Shown here piece by piece: positions 11,751-18,756 of a DNA stretch of 40,587 nucleotides. The stretch is from positions 1 through 40,587 of the IMG/VR virus record IMGVR_UViG_3300020119_000106. One strand, given 5' to 3'. The position numbers and the translations under genes were made by a program. This DNA is from a virus. The notes beneath the pieces are model-generated. The model saw only the letters and a program-made list of their open reading frames with translations. It did no database searches and was not told the DNA's origin. Numbering within the stretch: position 1 is the stretch's first letter; every line of letters begins with the position of its first letter.

Positions 11751-12085
11751 TGTCTGCCGACCCTGCCATCAGCGAGCTCACCGAAGCCGCCCACTGCGTG
11801 CTGGCTTGGATAGACCGGTCTGTCGACACCGGGCGACTGGCGGCGGAGCGGCTGGAGAGGGCGCTGGCGGGGGTGAAGGAGAGCGCCTCCGGGTGGCATC
11901 CGGTAAGCGAGCTGCCGCCTGACGAACGCTGCGTACTTGTGGCTGGCGACGGCTTCATTGGTGTCGCTTTTCGCATGGGAGACGACTGGTTCGAGGCGAT
12001 AGGCGACACCTCGGACGGTGAGCGCCCATTCCCCGAGTTGGTGGAGCATTGGCACGAGTTGCCGGAGGACCCGCCCAATGTCTGA
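11750..12085 (+). CDS. DUF551-type protein (111 aa)
   Basis: Starts at ATG 11750 in a TGATG overlap with the recombination gene. The N-terminal half is helical. The C-terminal half carries the DUF551 pattern: GWHPVSELPPDERCVLVAGD, a central strand region, and the closing VEHWHELPEDP. DUF551 proteins are common small phage products without known function. A second DUF551-type protein lies at 13363. Confidence 0.7.
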   Translation: MSADPAISELTEAAHCVLAWIDRSVDTGRLAAERLERALAGVKESASGWHPVSELPPDERCVLVAGDGFIGVAFRMGDDWFEAIGDTSDGERPFPELVEHWHELPEDPPNV

Positions 12086-12326
12086 CTGCGAATACCCCCA
12101 CTACTTCAAGGACGTGCGCCACCTCGAACGCATCGACGTCTACCGCGTGCTGCGGCTATTCGGCGTGACGGACCCGTGCCTTCAGCATGCAGCGAAGAAG
12201 CTGCTGTGCTCGGGAGGGCGGGGCAGCAAGACGGCTGACCAGGACATCGAGGAGGCGATTGAGACGCTGCTTCGGTGGCGGGCGATGCAGCAGGAAGACA
12301 AAAAGAAAGAAGACCCCAATGTCTAA
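12078..12326 (+). CDS. Conserved phage hypothetical protein (82 aa)
   Basis: ATG 12078, overlapping the previous gene by 8 nt. The sequence HYFKDVRHLERIDVYRVLRL, followed by GVTDPCLQHAAKKLL and GGRGSKTADQDIEEAIETLL, is a pattern I recognise from many phage genomes as a short conserved helical protein of unknown function. The C-terminus is Lys/Glu-rich. Confidence 0.7.
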   Translation: MSDCEYPHYFKDVRHLERIDVYRVLRLFGVTDPCLQHAAKKLLCSGGRGSKTADQDIEEAIETLLRWRAMQQEDKKKEDPNV

Positions 12327-13008
12327 CCAATCCCAACCCGCCATCCTCCCCGCAACTCTGCCCGCAGGAACCCGCACCCGATACGGCAACGAGGCCACGA
12401 GTGAGCTCACGCTGCTCGCCGCAAGCGAGAGATACTGTGGTCACTTCACTGGTTTCTCTGGGCCGGTGACATTTGGCGTCGCCGTGATCGACTGGGACCT
12501 GGTTGCGGTACAGGCTGCTGTGCCGGCTGAGAAGGACAGGCCGATTCAGGCTGGCGACTGGGTGGAGGTGACCAGTGGCAATGACTCGTTGCCACTCAGC
12601 AGCAGGCACGCGGTGCGCGCGTCGTGGGAAGACCAGTACGGTGACAAGTACTTGGATCTTGACGGCTTCGGCTTAGGCGGATGGGACCTGGACCGCTTCA
12701 GGCGCGTCGACGGCCCGCATCCTCAATCGGCGGATGAGCCGACCACCGCGAGTTGCCCCGAGTGCCAAAAAATTGGATTCGGGCACTACCCTGGGTGCTC
12801 ACGGCAACCGCTGGTCGACCCCTACACCGAGCACCGGGTGAACGTCGACGAGCGCGCGGACACGTGGGTCTACACGACAGGCTACGCGAGCGCCCGCCTC
12901 GAAGCCTGGTCACGCGCCGAGAAGCCGCGGGTCAGGAACACCGCCGACCAGCGCGAGTTTCGGAAGGCGCACCCCTGGCAAGAATTCGACGAGTCGGAGA
13001 GCCGATGA
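12319..13008 (+). CDS. Hypothetical protein (229 aa)
   Basis: ATG 12319 overlaps the upstream stop. The first 130 residues look beta-rich (RTRYGNEATSELTLLAASER, IDWDLVAVQAAV, AGDWVEVTSG). A CPECQ pair with a downstream Cys (GHYPGC) may bind zinc. The last 60 residues are charged. I recognise no family. Confidence 0.55.
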   Translation: MSNQSQPAILPATLPAGTRTRYGNEATSELTLLAASERYCGHFTGFSGPVTFGVAVIDWDLVAVQAAVPAEKDRPIQAGDWVEVTSGNDSLPLSSRHAVRASWEDQYGDKYLDLDGFGLGGWDLDRFRRVDGPHPQSADEPTTASCPECQKIGFGHYPGCSRQPLVDPYTEHRVNVDERADTWVYTTGYASARLEAWSRAEKPRVRNTADQREFRKAHPWQEFDESESR

Positions 13009-13370
13009 AACCGCAATACGAGCCGAAAACAATCACGCAAGCGCTCGGGTACCTCGTAGAGGAAGCCGGCGAAGTGCAAGCGGCGGTCGGCAAATCGATT
13101 CGCTGGGGCCTGGACAGCGTAAATCCCGAGCTTCCTCCTGCCGAGCAAGAGGCAAACGGGTACTGGATTCTGCGAGAGCTGCGTGACCTGGAAGGCGCGA
13201 TCAAGCGTGCCCGTCGGTTCTTGGCGGACGAGGAATTCGGCGAGATGCCCGATATCGACCATGCGCTGGCTACGCTTTGGGGCTGCTTGCGCTCGGGAAA
13301 TGTAGACGGCGGAGGCGCGGCTCTGCGGCTGCTGGAAACTGCGCTGCGGGAAGAAGGCCTCTGTGACTGA
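13005..13370 (+). CDS. Second MazG-like nucleotide pyrophosphohydrolase
   Basis: A 121-residue all-helical protein. The opening TQALGYLVEEAGEVQAAVGK has the EExxE metal site, followed by SIRWGLDSVNPE and the second acidic helix ELRDLEGAIKRARRF. This arrangement matches phage MazG-like pyrophosphohydrolases with the GKxxRxGxxSxNPE insertion. It differs clearly from the 9809 protein, so the two are separate family members rather than a recent duplication. ATG 13005 overlaps the upstream stop (ATGA). Confidence 0.7.
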   Translation: MKPQYEPKTITQALGYLVEEAGEVQAAVGKSIRWGLDSVNPELPPAEQEANGYWILRELRDLEGAIKRARRFLADEEFGEMPDIDHALATLWGCLRSGNVDGGGAALRLLETALREEGLCD

Positions 13371-13755
13371 CCCCACAACCCCCGCCCAAGTCGACCTGCT
13401 GGAATCGGCTGAGGCTGCTCTGGAAACGCTGTGCGACCTGATGCCGACTTGGCGCATCAAGTCTCAGAACGCGCGCGGTCGCGTGGCAATCAAGGCCATC
13501 AGGGATGCGCTAGCCGAGTTGCGGGCGCATCGGTGGATTCCGTGCAGTGAGAGGATGCCGGAGCCAGAGCGCCGCGTCACCGTGTTTGGTCTGCGTCACG
13601 AGGATGAAGAGCCGGTAGCGTTCGAGGCCTTTCATATGCCGAATTTCGCCATCACGCATCGCTGGCAATTCCGCGGCGGTCAGTACTGCCACGAAAGCGC
13701 GGTCACCCACTGGATGCCGCTCCCCGCCCCACCCGCAGTGAAGGAGCCGACATGA
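13363..13755 (+). CDS. DUF551-type protein with helical N-terminus (130 aa)
   Basis: Starts at GTG 13363, 8 nt inside the previous gene. The first 55 residues are helical (LLESAEAALETLCDLMP). Then comes the DUF551 domain: HRWIPCSERMPEPERRVTVF, an aromatic central part and AVTHWMPLPAPP. Same domain order as the protein at 11750. Function unknown. Confidence 0.7.
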   Translation: MTDPTTPAQVDLLESAEAALETLCDLMPTWRIKSQNARGRVAIKAIRDALAELRAHRWIPCSERMPEPERRVTVFGLRHEDEEPVAFEAFHMPNFAITHRWQFRGGQYCHESAVTHWMPLPAPPAVKEPT

Positions 13756-13916
13756 AACGCCGCATCATCCGAGCCCAGCGCGCTGACCGCCCATTCGAGG
13801 GATGTGTCACGAGGTGGTGGGTAATCTTGGAGTGTCGCCATGCTCGCCACGTGCTCGCCAGCAGTATTGGCGGGTTCTTGGAATGCCGTGAGTGCGAACC
13901 GAAGGGGCCGAGGTGA
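13752..13916 (+). CDS. Small Cys-rich protein (54 aa)
   Basis: ATG 13752 overlaps the previous stop, and its own stop overlaps the next GTG. It has Cys residues at about 18, 29, 46 and 49 (GCVTRW, ECRHARHV, ECRECEP), enough for one small zinc site, and a basic N-terminus (KRRIIRAQR). Too short for firm assignment, but tight overlaps support a real gene. Confidence 0.55.
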   Translation: MKRRIIRAQRADRPFEGCVTRWWVILECRHARHVLASSIGGFLECRECEPKGPR

Positions 13917-14482
13917 TGGTCTGCCGAAACGCTGAGCGATACTGCACGCAACACGACCACCTGTGGAACGGCGCGAACACGGAGTGCCTGCGCTGCGGCA
14001 CCAAGCGAGACGGGGCCGACTCAACCAAGCCCGGAGCAGGTGCGGTGACGAGTGAACATCGAGAAGCCGCGGCTGTGGCCTGGTACCACCCCTACGGGTG
14101 GAAGCACATGCAGGTCATCATGTGGATTAACAGCGGCCTCCCCAATGCCGGAATCGCGCCAAGCCTCATACTGTCGGCCCAAGCCATCGCAGAAGCCGAG
14201 CTCCGCGGCCAACGCACGCGCGACGCGGAGGTGGATGGGCTACAGCGCGAACTGGCGGAGTTGCGGTCCCAAGCCAACGAGTACGGTGCGCACCCGGGCG
14301 ACATCGCAGGCAAGGGAGCCGTAGCCGATGAGCAGCTGGCTGACGACTTGCGCTGCGTGCTGTGTGACCTGAAGATACTGCAGCAGCACCGCGCCGAAGC
14401 CTGCGCCGACTATGACCTGAGCGTGATGGCCCTGCAGTCGCTCGACCGCATCACCGCAGCCCTGGCTCGAGGTGGCAAATGA
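13913..14482 (+). CDS. Hypothetical zinc-ribbon plus coiled-coil protein (189 aa)
   Basis: GTG 13913 (or ATG 13916). The N-terminus has CRNAERYCTQHDH and CLRCGTK, a probable zinc ribbon. The middle is mixed, and residues about 95-125 form a coiled coil (AQAIAEAELRGQRTRDAEVD). A CVLCDLK pair follows, then a helical end. No family recognised. Confidence 0.6.
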   Translation: MMVCRNAERYCTQHDHLWNGANTECLRCGTKRDGADSTKPGAGAVTSEHREAAAVAWYHPYGWKHMQVIMWINSGLPNAGIAPSLILSAQAIAEAELRGQRTRDAEVDGLQRELAELRSQANEYGAHPGDIAGKGAVADEQLADDLRCVLCDLKILQQHRAEACADYDLSVMALQSLDRITAALARGGK

Positions 14483-14766
14483 CCGAGACGGTGGACCCCG
14501 GTAGCTTCTGTCCCGACTGCGGGCTTTACGACTGCAGGACGAAGAGCCTCGCCGATGAGGTGGCCCGACTCCGCGCCGAGCTCGCCACCCTTCGCGAGCG
14601 GGAGCAGCTGGAGGCGGCGGTGGTTGAGGCTGCAATCAAGCTGGCTCTCAAGGCTCAAAGCAACGACGCGGACGACGAGGACATCGGAGACGAGCTGGAC
14701 GCGCAATCGCTAGCCGTCGACGCCCTCCTCGCTCATCGACAGAGGAACAACGATGGAAACGCCTGA
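14479..14766 (+). CDS. Zinc-knuckle plus coiled-coil protein (95 aa)
   Basis: ATG 14479 in an ATGA overlap. The N-terminus has CPDCGLYDC (three Cys), followed by a heptad-like helix (ADEVARLRAELATLREREQL) and an acidic stretch. Cys pair plus coiled coil also occurs in the gene just upstream, suggesting related helper proteins. Role unknown. Confidence 0.6.
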   Translation: MTETVDPGSFCPDCGLYDCRTKSLADEVARLRAELATLREREQLEAAVVEAAIKLALKAQSNDADDEDIGDELDAQSLAVDALLAHRQRNNDGNA

Positions 14767-15007
14767 AGATTTTTGGCAGCGACTCGACCGAGAAATAGAG
14801 CAAGGCGAAGATGGTGGCGTCTATCTTGGTGGCCATGCTGCGGAGCTAATCGAAGCCCGCGACGACGCCGTGGCGCTGGTTGCTCGGGCTGAAGTCATCT
14901 CCGAACTGGAGCGAGTAGCCGAGTCGTCTCGGTGGAACGACGACCGCAACATGCTGACCGGCATCTGCAAGATGCTGCGCGCCAAGTTTGCATTGGAGAC
15001 CCCATGA
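14753..15007 (+). CDS. Hypothetical helical protein (84 aa)
   Basis: ATG 14753 lies 14 nt inside the upstream gene; the end overlaps the next gene (ATGA). Mostly helical and acidic (ETPEDFWQRLDREIEQGEDG, then LIEARDDAVALVARAEVIS). No family recognised. Confidence 0.55.
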   Translation: METPEDFWQRLDREIEQGEDGGVYLGGHAAELIEARDDAVALVARAEVISELERVAESSRWNDDRNMLTGICKMLRAKFALETP

Positions 15008-15912
15008 CCATCCCCGACCCCCTCGCCACCCACATCTACACCGGCGGCCTCCCTCGTGTCTGCGAGGAGCTTGCGAAGCTGATGCGGGCCTGCGCGCGAG
15101 TCTGCGAGGTCACCGGATGCGACGGTAGCGATGGATACCAGTTGCCGAAGCTGGAACAGGCGCCAGGATGGCTGCATCGCAGCGTCGAGGGCATCGAATC
15201 GGAGTCGCGCAAGTGGCCAGCCTGGAAGCGCGATGCGGCAAGCGCGGACCCACACCTGGGCATTCCCGATCCTCACCCAGCGCCAACACCGTCACCCGGT
15301 GAGGACAAGCCAATGCGCGAGTGCACCGATGGCGCCTACTCCGCAGCGATTCGACTTGAACGCGAGCGCGATGCCGCACGGGAGGAGCTGGAGCGGGTCA
15401 CGGCGGAGAATGCGAGGCTGACGAGCGAACTTGCTGAAGCTATGCGCATGGGCAAGCAGCTTGGTGAGAGCTCGGGGGCCATCATCATCAACCTGTCCGC
15501 CAAGCTCACCGAATCCGAACGCCTCGTGTCGGAGCTGCGGGCCGAGCTTGCAAAGCGGGAGGCGGTTGTGGAGACGAGGAGCCGACTGAAGGCGATGACG
15601 GAGCATGCCAGGTCCTTGCTGATGTGGGCTAATGAGCAGCCCGGCTCCTTACCTGCTTGCTGGACAGCGTTGACGTTCGAGGCGGGCGCAGCCGTCGCGC
15701 ACCTCGCCGCCCTAGAGCAGCCCCAAGCTGGGCCGGCCATTGTGGAGATAGCGATCGTTCCTGGTGATTGGCCGAAGGCCGAGGTCGTGGCTCGTCGCGA
15801 CTGCATCCCGTGTCTTTGCAAATCGGGTTCCGACCGGGTGATGGTTGGCGAGAAGCACGCGGAGCATTGTCCGATATCGAAACTACAAGCTGAGGAAGAG
15901 AGGGAGGCGTGA
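15004..15912 (+). CDS. Hypothetical coiled-coil protein (302 aa)
   Basis: ATG 15004. Residues 1-100 are mixed with several Cys; about 115-200 form a long coiled coil (ERDAAREELERVTAENARLT, then SELRAELAKREAVVETRSRL). The C-terminus holds a Cys/His cluster (CIPCLCKSGS, then HAEHCPISK) suited to zinc. It is the second-longest protein of the right operon after the recombination protein. No family recognised; a scaffold or multimer-forming role is plausible from the coiled coil only. Confidence 0.6.
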   Translation: MTIPDPLATHIYTGGLPRVCEELAKLMRACARVCEVTGCDGSDGYQLPKLEQAPGWLHRSVEGIESESRKWPAWKRDAASADPHLGIPDPHPAPTPSPGEDKPMRECTDGAYSAAIRLERERDAAREELERVTAENARLTSELAEAMRMGKQLGESSGAIIINLSAKLTESERLVSELRAELAKREAVVETRSRLKAMTEHARSLLMWANEQPGSLPACWTALTFEAGAAVAHLAALEQPQAGPAIVEIAIVPGDWPKAEVVARRDCIPCLCKSGSDRVMVGEKHAEHCPISKLQAEEEREA

Positions 15913-16322
15913 GCATACCGAACAGGGCGACGTTTCTGCCTGTCCCTCAGGTGTTCATTTTGAATCAGGTGTGCCTGCCGATCTCGCGCGCGTTCGGTGG
16001 GGTTTACTTGGTAGGCAGCTGTCTAGAGAGACGCGACTATCGCGACGTTGACGTGCGCTGCATCGTGAGCGACTCCGAATACCTGCGGATGTTTCCTGGC
16101 TGCTTTCCCGCGTGCGAGGCGCTTCATTCAACATGGTCGGTGTTGTGCGCAGCGGTCTCGGTCTACCTGCAAAAGCTGACTGGGCTGCCGGTTGATTTTC
16201 AGATTCAACAACAGACCGACGCGAATACTAAATACGGCAACGCGAGGCGCCACCCGATCGGAATGTTTCCAAACTTCGAGACCCACGTCAGCGACCCGCC
16301 GGTCAGTGAGGGGGAGGGGTGA
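15909..16322 (+). CDS. Nucleotidyltransferase-fold protein
   Basis: A 137-residue protein starting at GTG 15909 (GTGA overlap). The pattern GGVYLVGSCLERRDYRDVDV gives the Gly-Ser and Asp46/Asp48 of the polymerase-beta nucleotidyltransferase fold, and VDFQIQ supplies a third Asp (about 96). This minimal set is typical of stand-alone MNT-type enzymes, some of which are antitoxins that modify a partner. No HEPN partner gene is next to it. It is the last gene of the right operon, convergent with the lysis genes 4 bp away. It could modify a host tRNA or protein; target unknown. Confidence 0.65.
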   Translation: MSIPNRATFLPVPQVFILNQVCLPISRAFGGVYLVGSCLERRDYRDVDVRCIVSDSEYLRMFPGCFPACEALHSTWSVLCAAVSVYLQKLTGLPVDFQIQQQTDANTKYGNARRHPIGMFPNFETHVSDPPVSEGEG

Positions 16323-16326
16323 TGCT

Positions 16327-16743
16327 TCAGTGGTCAGTCTCGGCCGTGACGCGGGCGAAGCACTCTTCGCGCCCTGGCCCTGGCGCCATCGGCCGGCAGA
16401 GGTCCAGCTTCACGTCGAGCGCAGAACGAGCAGGGGGCGGCGTGGTCACGGGGATGCTGGGCTTGGTGAGCTGCTGACCGCCCAGTATGCCGCCCACGGT
16501 GACGACCGCAGTCGTGGCCAGCGCGATAATCTGCTTCACGAGCTGATGGGTTCCGGTGGCCTCGATGTTCTCCAGCTTGTCGATGATTTTCGCGTCGGCC
16601 AGTTTGCCCTCTTGCGCCAGACCTTCGAGCCCGCCCAAGCGCTTGTCGTGCTCGTGCAGAATCTCGTAGACGTCGGGAGCCTGCGGTTCCCGGTCCGGCT
16701 TGGACGGGTGCCGCCTTGGAATGCCTGGAAGCTCGCGGGTCAT
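16327..16743 (-). CDS. Lysis-cassette membrane protein (138 aa)
   Basis: ATG 16743, in a 4-nt overlap with the gene upstream (ATGA). Residues 24-66 form a coiled coil (VYEILHEHDKRLGGLEGL), followed by one membrane segment at about 72-90 (IALATTAVVTVGGILGG). A Pro/Thr-rich tail with two Cys residues comes last (CRPMAPGPGREEC). Last gene of the late operon. The topology fits a holin-associated or inner-membrane spanin-like protein, but no family match is certain. Confidence 0.6.
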   Translation of the reverse strand: MTRELPGIPRRHPSKPDREPQAPDVYEILHEHDKRLGGLEGLAQEGKLADAKIIDKLENIEATGTHQLVKQIIALATTAVVTVGGILGGQQLTKPSIPVTTPPPARSALDVKLDLCRPMAPGPGREECFARVTAETDH

Positions 16744-17003
16744 TTGGTAAGGCTCGCGATCACGAACACCAGCGACGACAGCGATACCGCGAGGGCGAGC
16801 GCGGCGACCACGTAGGGGCCCCAGGACTGGCGCATCCACAGCGCCGTCTTTGCCTTCTCGTGCGCCCTGAAAGCAAGGTTCAGCGCGGAGTCGGTTCGCT
16901 TCTCGACGGTGGCGAGCGTCGACTTGATATCGTTTATCCCTTCGAGAATCAGGCCGATGGTGGTCTGCTTCCTGACTGGCGTGACTGCGTTGGGGTCGCT
17001 CAT
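16740..17003 (-). CDS. XhlA-like or holin-like membrane protein (87 aa)
   Basis: ATG 17003 overlaps the lysozyme stop (ATGA). The N-terminal 55 residues are a charged helix (LEGINDIKSTLATVEKRTDS) and residues about 63-85 form one C-terminal membrane segment (YVVAALALAVSLSSLVFVIA). The order of coiled coil then C-terminal anchor resembles XhlA-type hemolysin/holin helper proteins. It sits directly after the endolysin gene, supporting a role in lysis. Confidence 0.65.
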   Translation of the reverse strand: MSDPNAVTPVRKQTTIGLILEGINDIKSTLATVEKRTDSALNLAFRAHEKAKTALWMRQSWGPYVVAALALAVSLSSLVFVIASLTK

Positions 17004-17731
17004 GACTTGTTCTCGTCCTCTGGGAATCTCCAGGGGACACCTCGCCACTCGGACAGCGTTCGACGAGCTTCAGCCTGAAGGTTGTGAATAGTGTCGCCAA
17101 CCGGGTCAGGATGCCCCGGCCAGTAAAGTTGCGCCGGGTCGAGCTTCCGAAGCGCGACGGTTTGCGCATTGTGCAGGCACACCAGGTTCGCGGCGTTGCG
17201 CGGCACGATGCCTGGGTTGCCTTCGGTCTTGATGGCGGCGCACTTCGCGGCGTTTTCCCAGTCGCCCTTTAGCAGAAACGCGGTGCAGTTCTTGAAGATG
17301 CCGACCCATCCAGGCCCGACCGCCCACGCCATCGAACTGGCGAACAGTTGCGCGTCGGCTGGCCAGGAGTCCCAGTCGGGCAGGTGCTTGCGCATGTAGG
17401 ATTCGTTCGCCAGCAGCTTGGAGCGGACGAGCGTGTCCACGCCTTCGTCGGTCAGCCGAATCTTGGTGACAGGACGTGCGTAGTTGAAATGCAGCTTGCT
17501 GAGCCGAGTTTGGGCCTTCAGGTTGTTCCAGTCGGCGATCACTTGCTCCGGGGTCGCCCTGTCCGTCGTGCCCTCCAGGACCCACGGCAACTCCAGCGCG
17601 GAGCTCACCGGGTCAATGAGGTTGCCGATTCCGACCGTCACCAGTCCCTTCACGTCGAGGTAAGGCCAATGCACCAAGCCCTCGAAGCGCACGCTGAACT
17701 CGCGGAACCGGTCGACAACGGACTGGCGCAT
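17000..17731 (-). CDS. Endolysin, T4-type lysozyme (GH24)
   Basis: A 243-residue muramidase. The N-terminus gives the catalytic Glu-8-Asp-5-Thr pattern: RFEGLVHWPYLDVKGLVTVG with Glu17, Asp26 and Thr32. SSMAWAVGPGW and LRKLDPAQLYW follow in the helical domain. It has no signal peptide and no hydrophobic anchor, so it should wait in the cytoplasm for a holin. Longer than T4 lysozyme (164), with extra sequence in the middle and at the C-terminus. ATG 17731 overlaps the previous stop (TGATG). Cuts host peptidoglycan at the end of infection. Confidence 0.85.
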   Translation of the reverse strand: MRQSVVDRFREFSVRFEGLVHWPYLDVKGLVTVGIGNLIDPVSSALELPWVLEGTTDRATPEQVIADWNNLKAQTRLSKLHFNYARPVTKIRLTDEGVDTLVRSKLLANESYMRKHLPDWDSWPADAQLFASSMAWAVGPGWVGIFKNCTAFLLKGDWENAAKCAAIKTEGNPGIVPRNAANLVCLHNAQTVALRKLDPAQLYWPGHPDPVGDTIHNLQAEARRTLSEWRGVPWRFPEDENKS

Positions 17732-17952
17732 CAGGGCCTTGGCTTCCCGGCATGAATCAGCGCCTCGGCCGCCGCTTCCGCCGCGAGGTCCCCGGCATCG
17801 GCGGCCGCGTTAACTTTTGCGCGCGCGATTGAGATCGTCACGTCGGGCGCCTGCGCGATGGTCTCTAGCAGGTCGACCAGCGGCGCCACGAAGATGCGCG
17901 GCAGCCCGAGCGCATGGGCGGCGGTCGCGACAGCAGTCTCTAATAGCGGCAT
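17731..17952 (-). CDS. Hypothetical lysis-region protein (73 aa)
   Basis: ATG 17952. A hydrophobic Ala-rich N-terminal half (PLLETAVATAAHALGLPRIF, then VAPLVDLLETIAQ) leads into an amphipathic Ala/Asp-rich helix. It overlaps the lipoprotein gene by 13 nt and the lysozyme gene by 1 nt. Small phage proteins with this look often sit near holins; function not assigned. Confidence 0.55.
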   Translation of the reverse strand: MPLLETAVATAAHALGLPRIFVAPLVDLLETIAQAPDVTISIARAKVNAAADAGDLAAEAAAEALIHAGKPRP

Positions 17953-18173
17953 GACGCTTCCTTCATGCGCACTGTGTGGCGGGCTTTGATGCTTTCGAAA
18001 TCGGGGCAGGCGGCGAGGCTTCCGGCGTCCGCGCAACCGGCGACCAGTTCGGCAACGTAGCGAGCCTCTAGCGCTTCTCGCTGGGTACATGGTGGGAGCG
18101 GCGCTGGGCAGCCCACAACCAGGCTAGCGAGACCACAAGCCAGAAGCGCGGCCACTTGACGGGCGGCATTCAC
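17940..18173 (-). CDS. Small lipoprotein of the lysis cassette (77 aa)
   Basis: GTG 18173 start (GTGA overlap). A signal peptide of about 21 residues (AARQVAALLACGLASLVVGC) ends in the lipobox LVVGC, with Cys22 as the lipidated residue. The mature part is 55 residues with three further Cys. Position beside holin and lysozyme genes makes an outer-membrane spanin (Rz1-like) role plausible, although the usual nested Rz/Rz1 arrangement is absent and the mature part is not markedly Pro-rich. Confidence 0.65.
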   Translation of the reverse strand: MNAARQVAALLACGLASLVVGCPAPLPPCTQREALEARYVAELVAGCADAGSLAACPDFESIKARHTVRMKEASCRY

Positions 18174-18424
18174 GACGGCTCCTTGTCCAGCGCAGACGCG
18201 ACCTTATTGACGGCGTTGCCGTCCTTGAACACCTTCCGCAGCACGGCGTCCCGAGTTCCAGCCGCCGGCACATAGTGCGCGATGCCCGCGAGCACGGCCC
18301 CCGCAAGGCCCTGCCAGCCCTCCGGCAGCAGCTTGAGCTGGGCATTCGCCCACGTGAGCACGGCGCCAGCGATGACGACGGCGAGGCCGGAGAGGGCTTG
18401 TTTTTGCTTTGGAGATAGGGTCAT
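18170..18424 (-). CDS. Holin-like protein (84 aa)
   Basis: ATG 18424 with AAAGGAAC upstream. Two hydrophobic stretches, at about residues 11-31 (LSGLAVVIAGAVLTWANAQL) and 38-54 (GLAGAVLAGIAHYV), are followed by a charged tail (RDAVLRKVFKDGNAV). Two membrane passes, small size and a place at the head of the lysis genes suggest the holin that releases the endolysin. Confidence 0.65.
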   Translation of the reverse strand: MTLSPKQKQALSGLAVVIAGAVLTWANAQLKLLPEGWQGLAGAVLAGIAHYVPAAGTRDAVLRKVFKDGNAVNKVASALDKEPS

Positions 18425-18435
18425 GGACGTTCCTT

Positions 18436-18756
18436 TCAGGTGACTACCTGCGCGGTCAGAAGCTTCACGGCGAGCAGCGCCGCCTGCGCGCGAATCGCGC
18501 CGGCCGGGAGTGAGTTCACGACCGCGGGTATTCCCAGGCCGGCCTCGATCGCAGCAGACACGTTGAGCGCTCCGGAGCTGTCGACCGCGTAATAGGTGCA
18601 ACCGGGTACTTGCTGACCGGCGAGAACTCGCGTCGCCCAGTCAGCCGGAATCACCACGTGAATGCCGCCACCGGCATCACACCCACGAGTAGGTGCTTCG
18701 AGATTGTTGCACACGTCCGCGTCGAGCTGAACCGCACCAGCTATGCGTTTGGTCAT
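18436..18756 (-). CDS. Hypothetical protein between appendage and lysis genes (106 aa)
   Basis: ATG 18756 overlaps the appendage gene (ATGA). The N-terminal half has three Cys and Gly-rich loops (CDAGGGIHVVIPADW), and the C-terminal half is Ala-rich and helical (AIRAQAALLAVKLLTAQVV). No signal peptide. It may be a virion or chaperone component of the adjacent appendage; unknown. Confidence 0.55.
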   Translation of the reverse strand: MTKRIAGAVQLDADVCNNLEAPTRGCDAGGGIHVVIPADWATRVLAGQQVPGCTYYAVDSSGALNVSAAIEAGLGIPAVVNSLPAGAIRAQAALLAVKLLTAQVVT

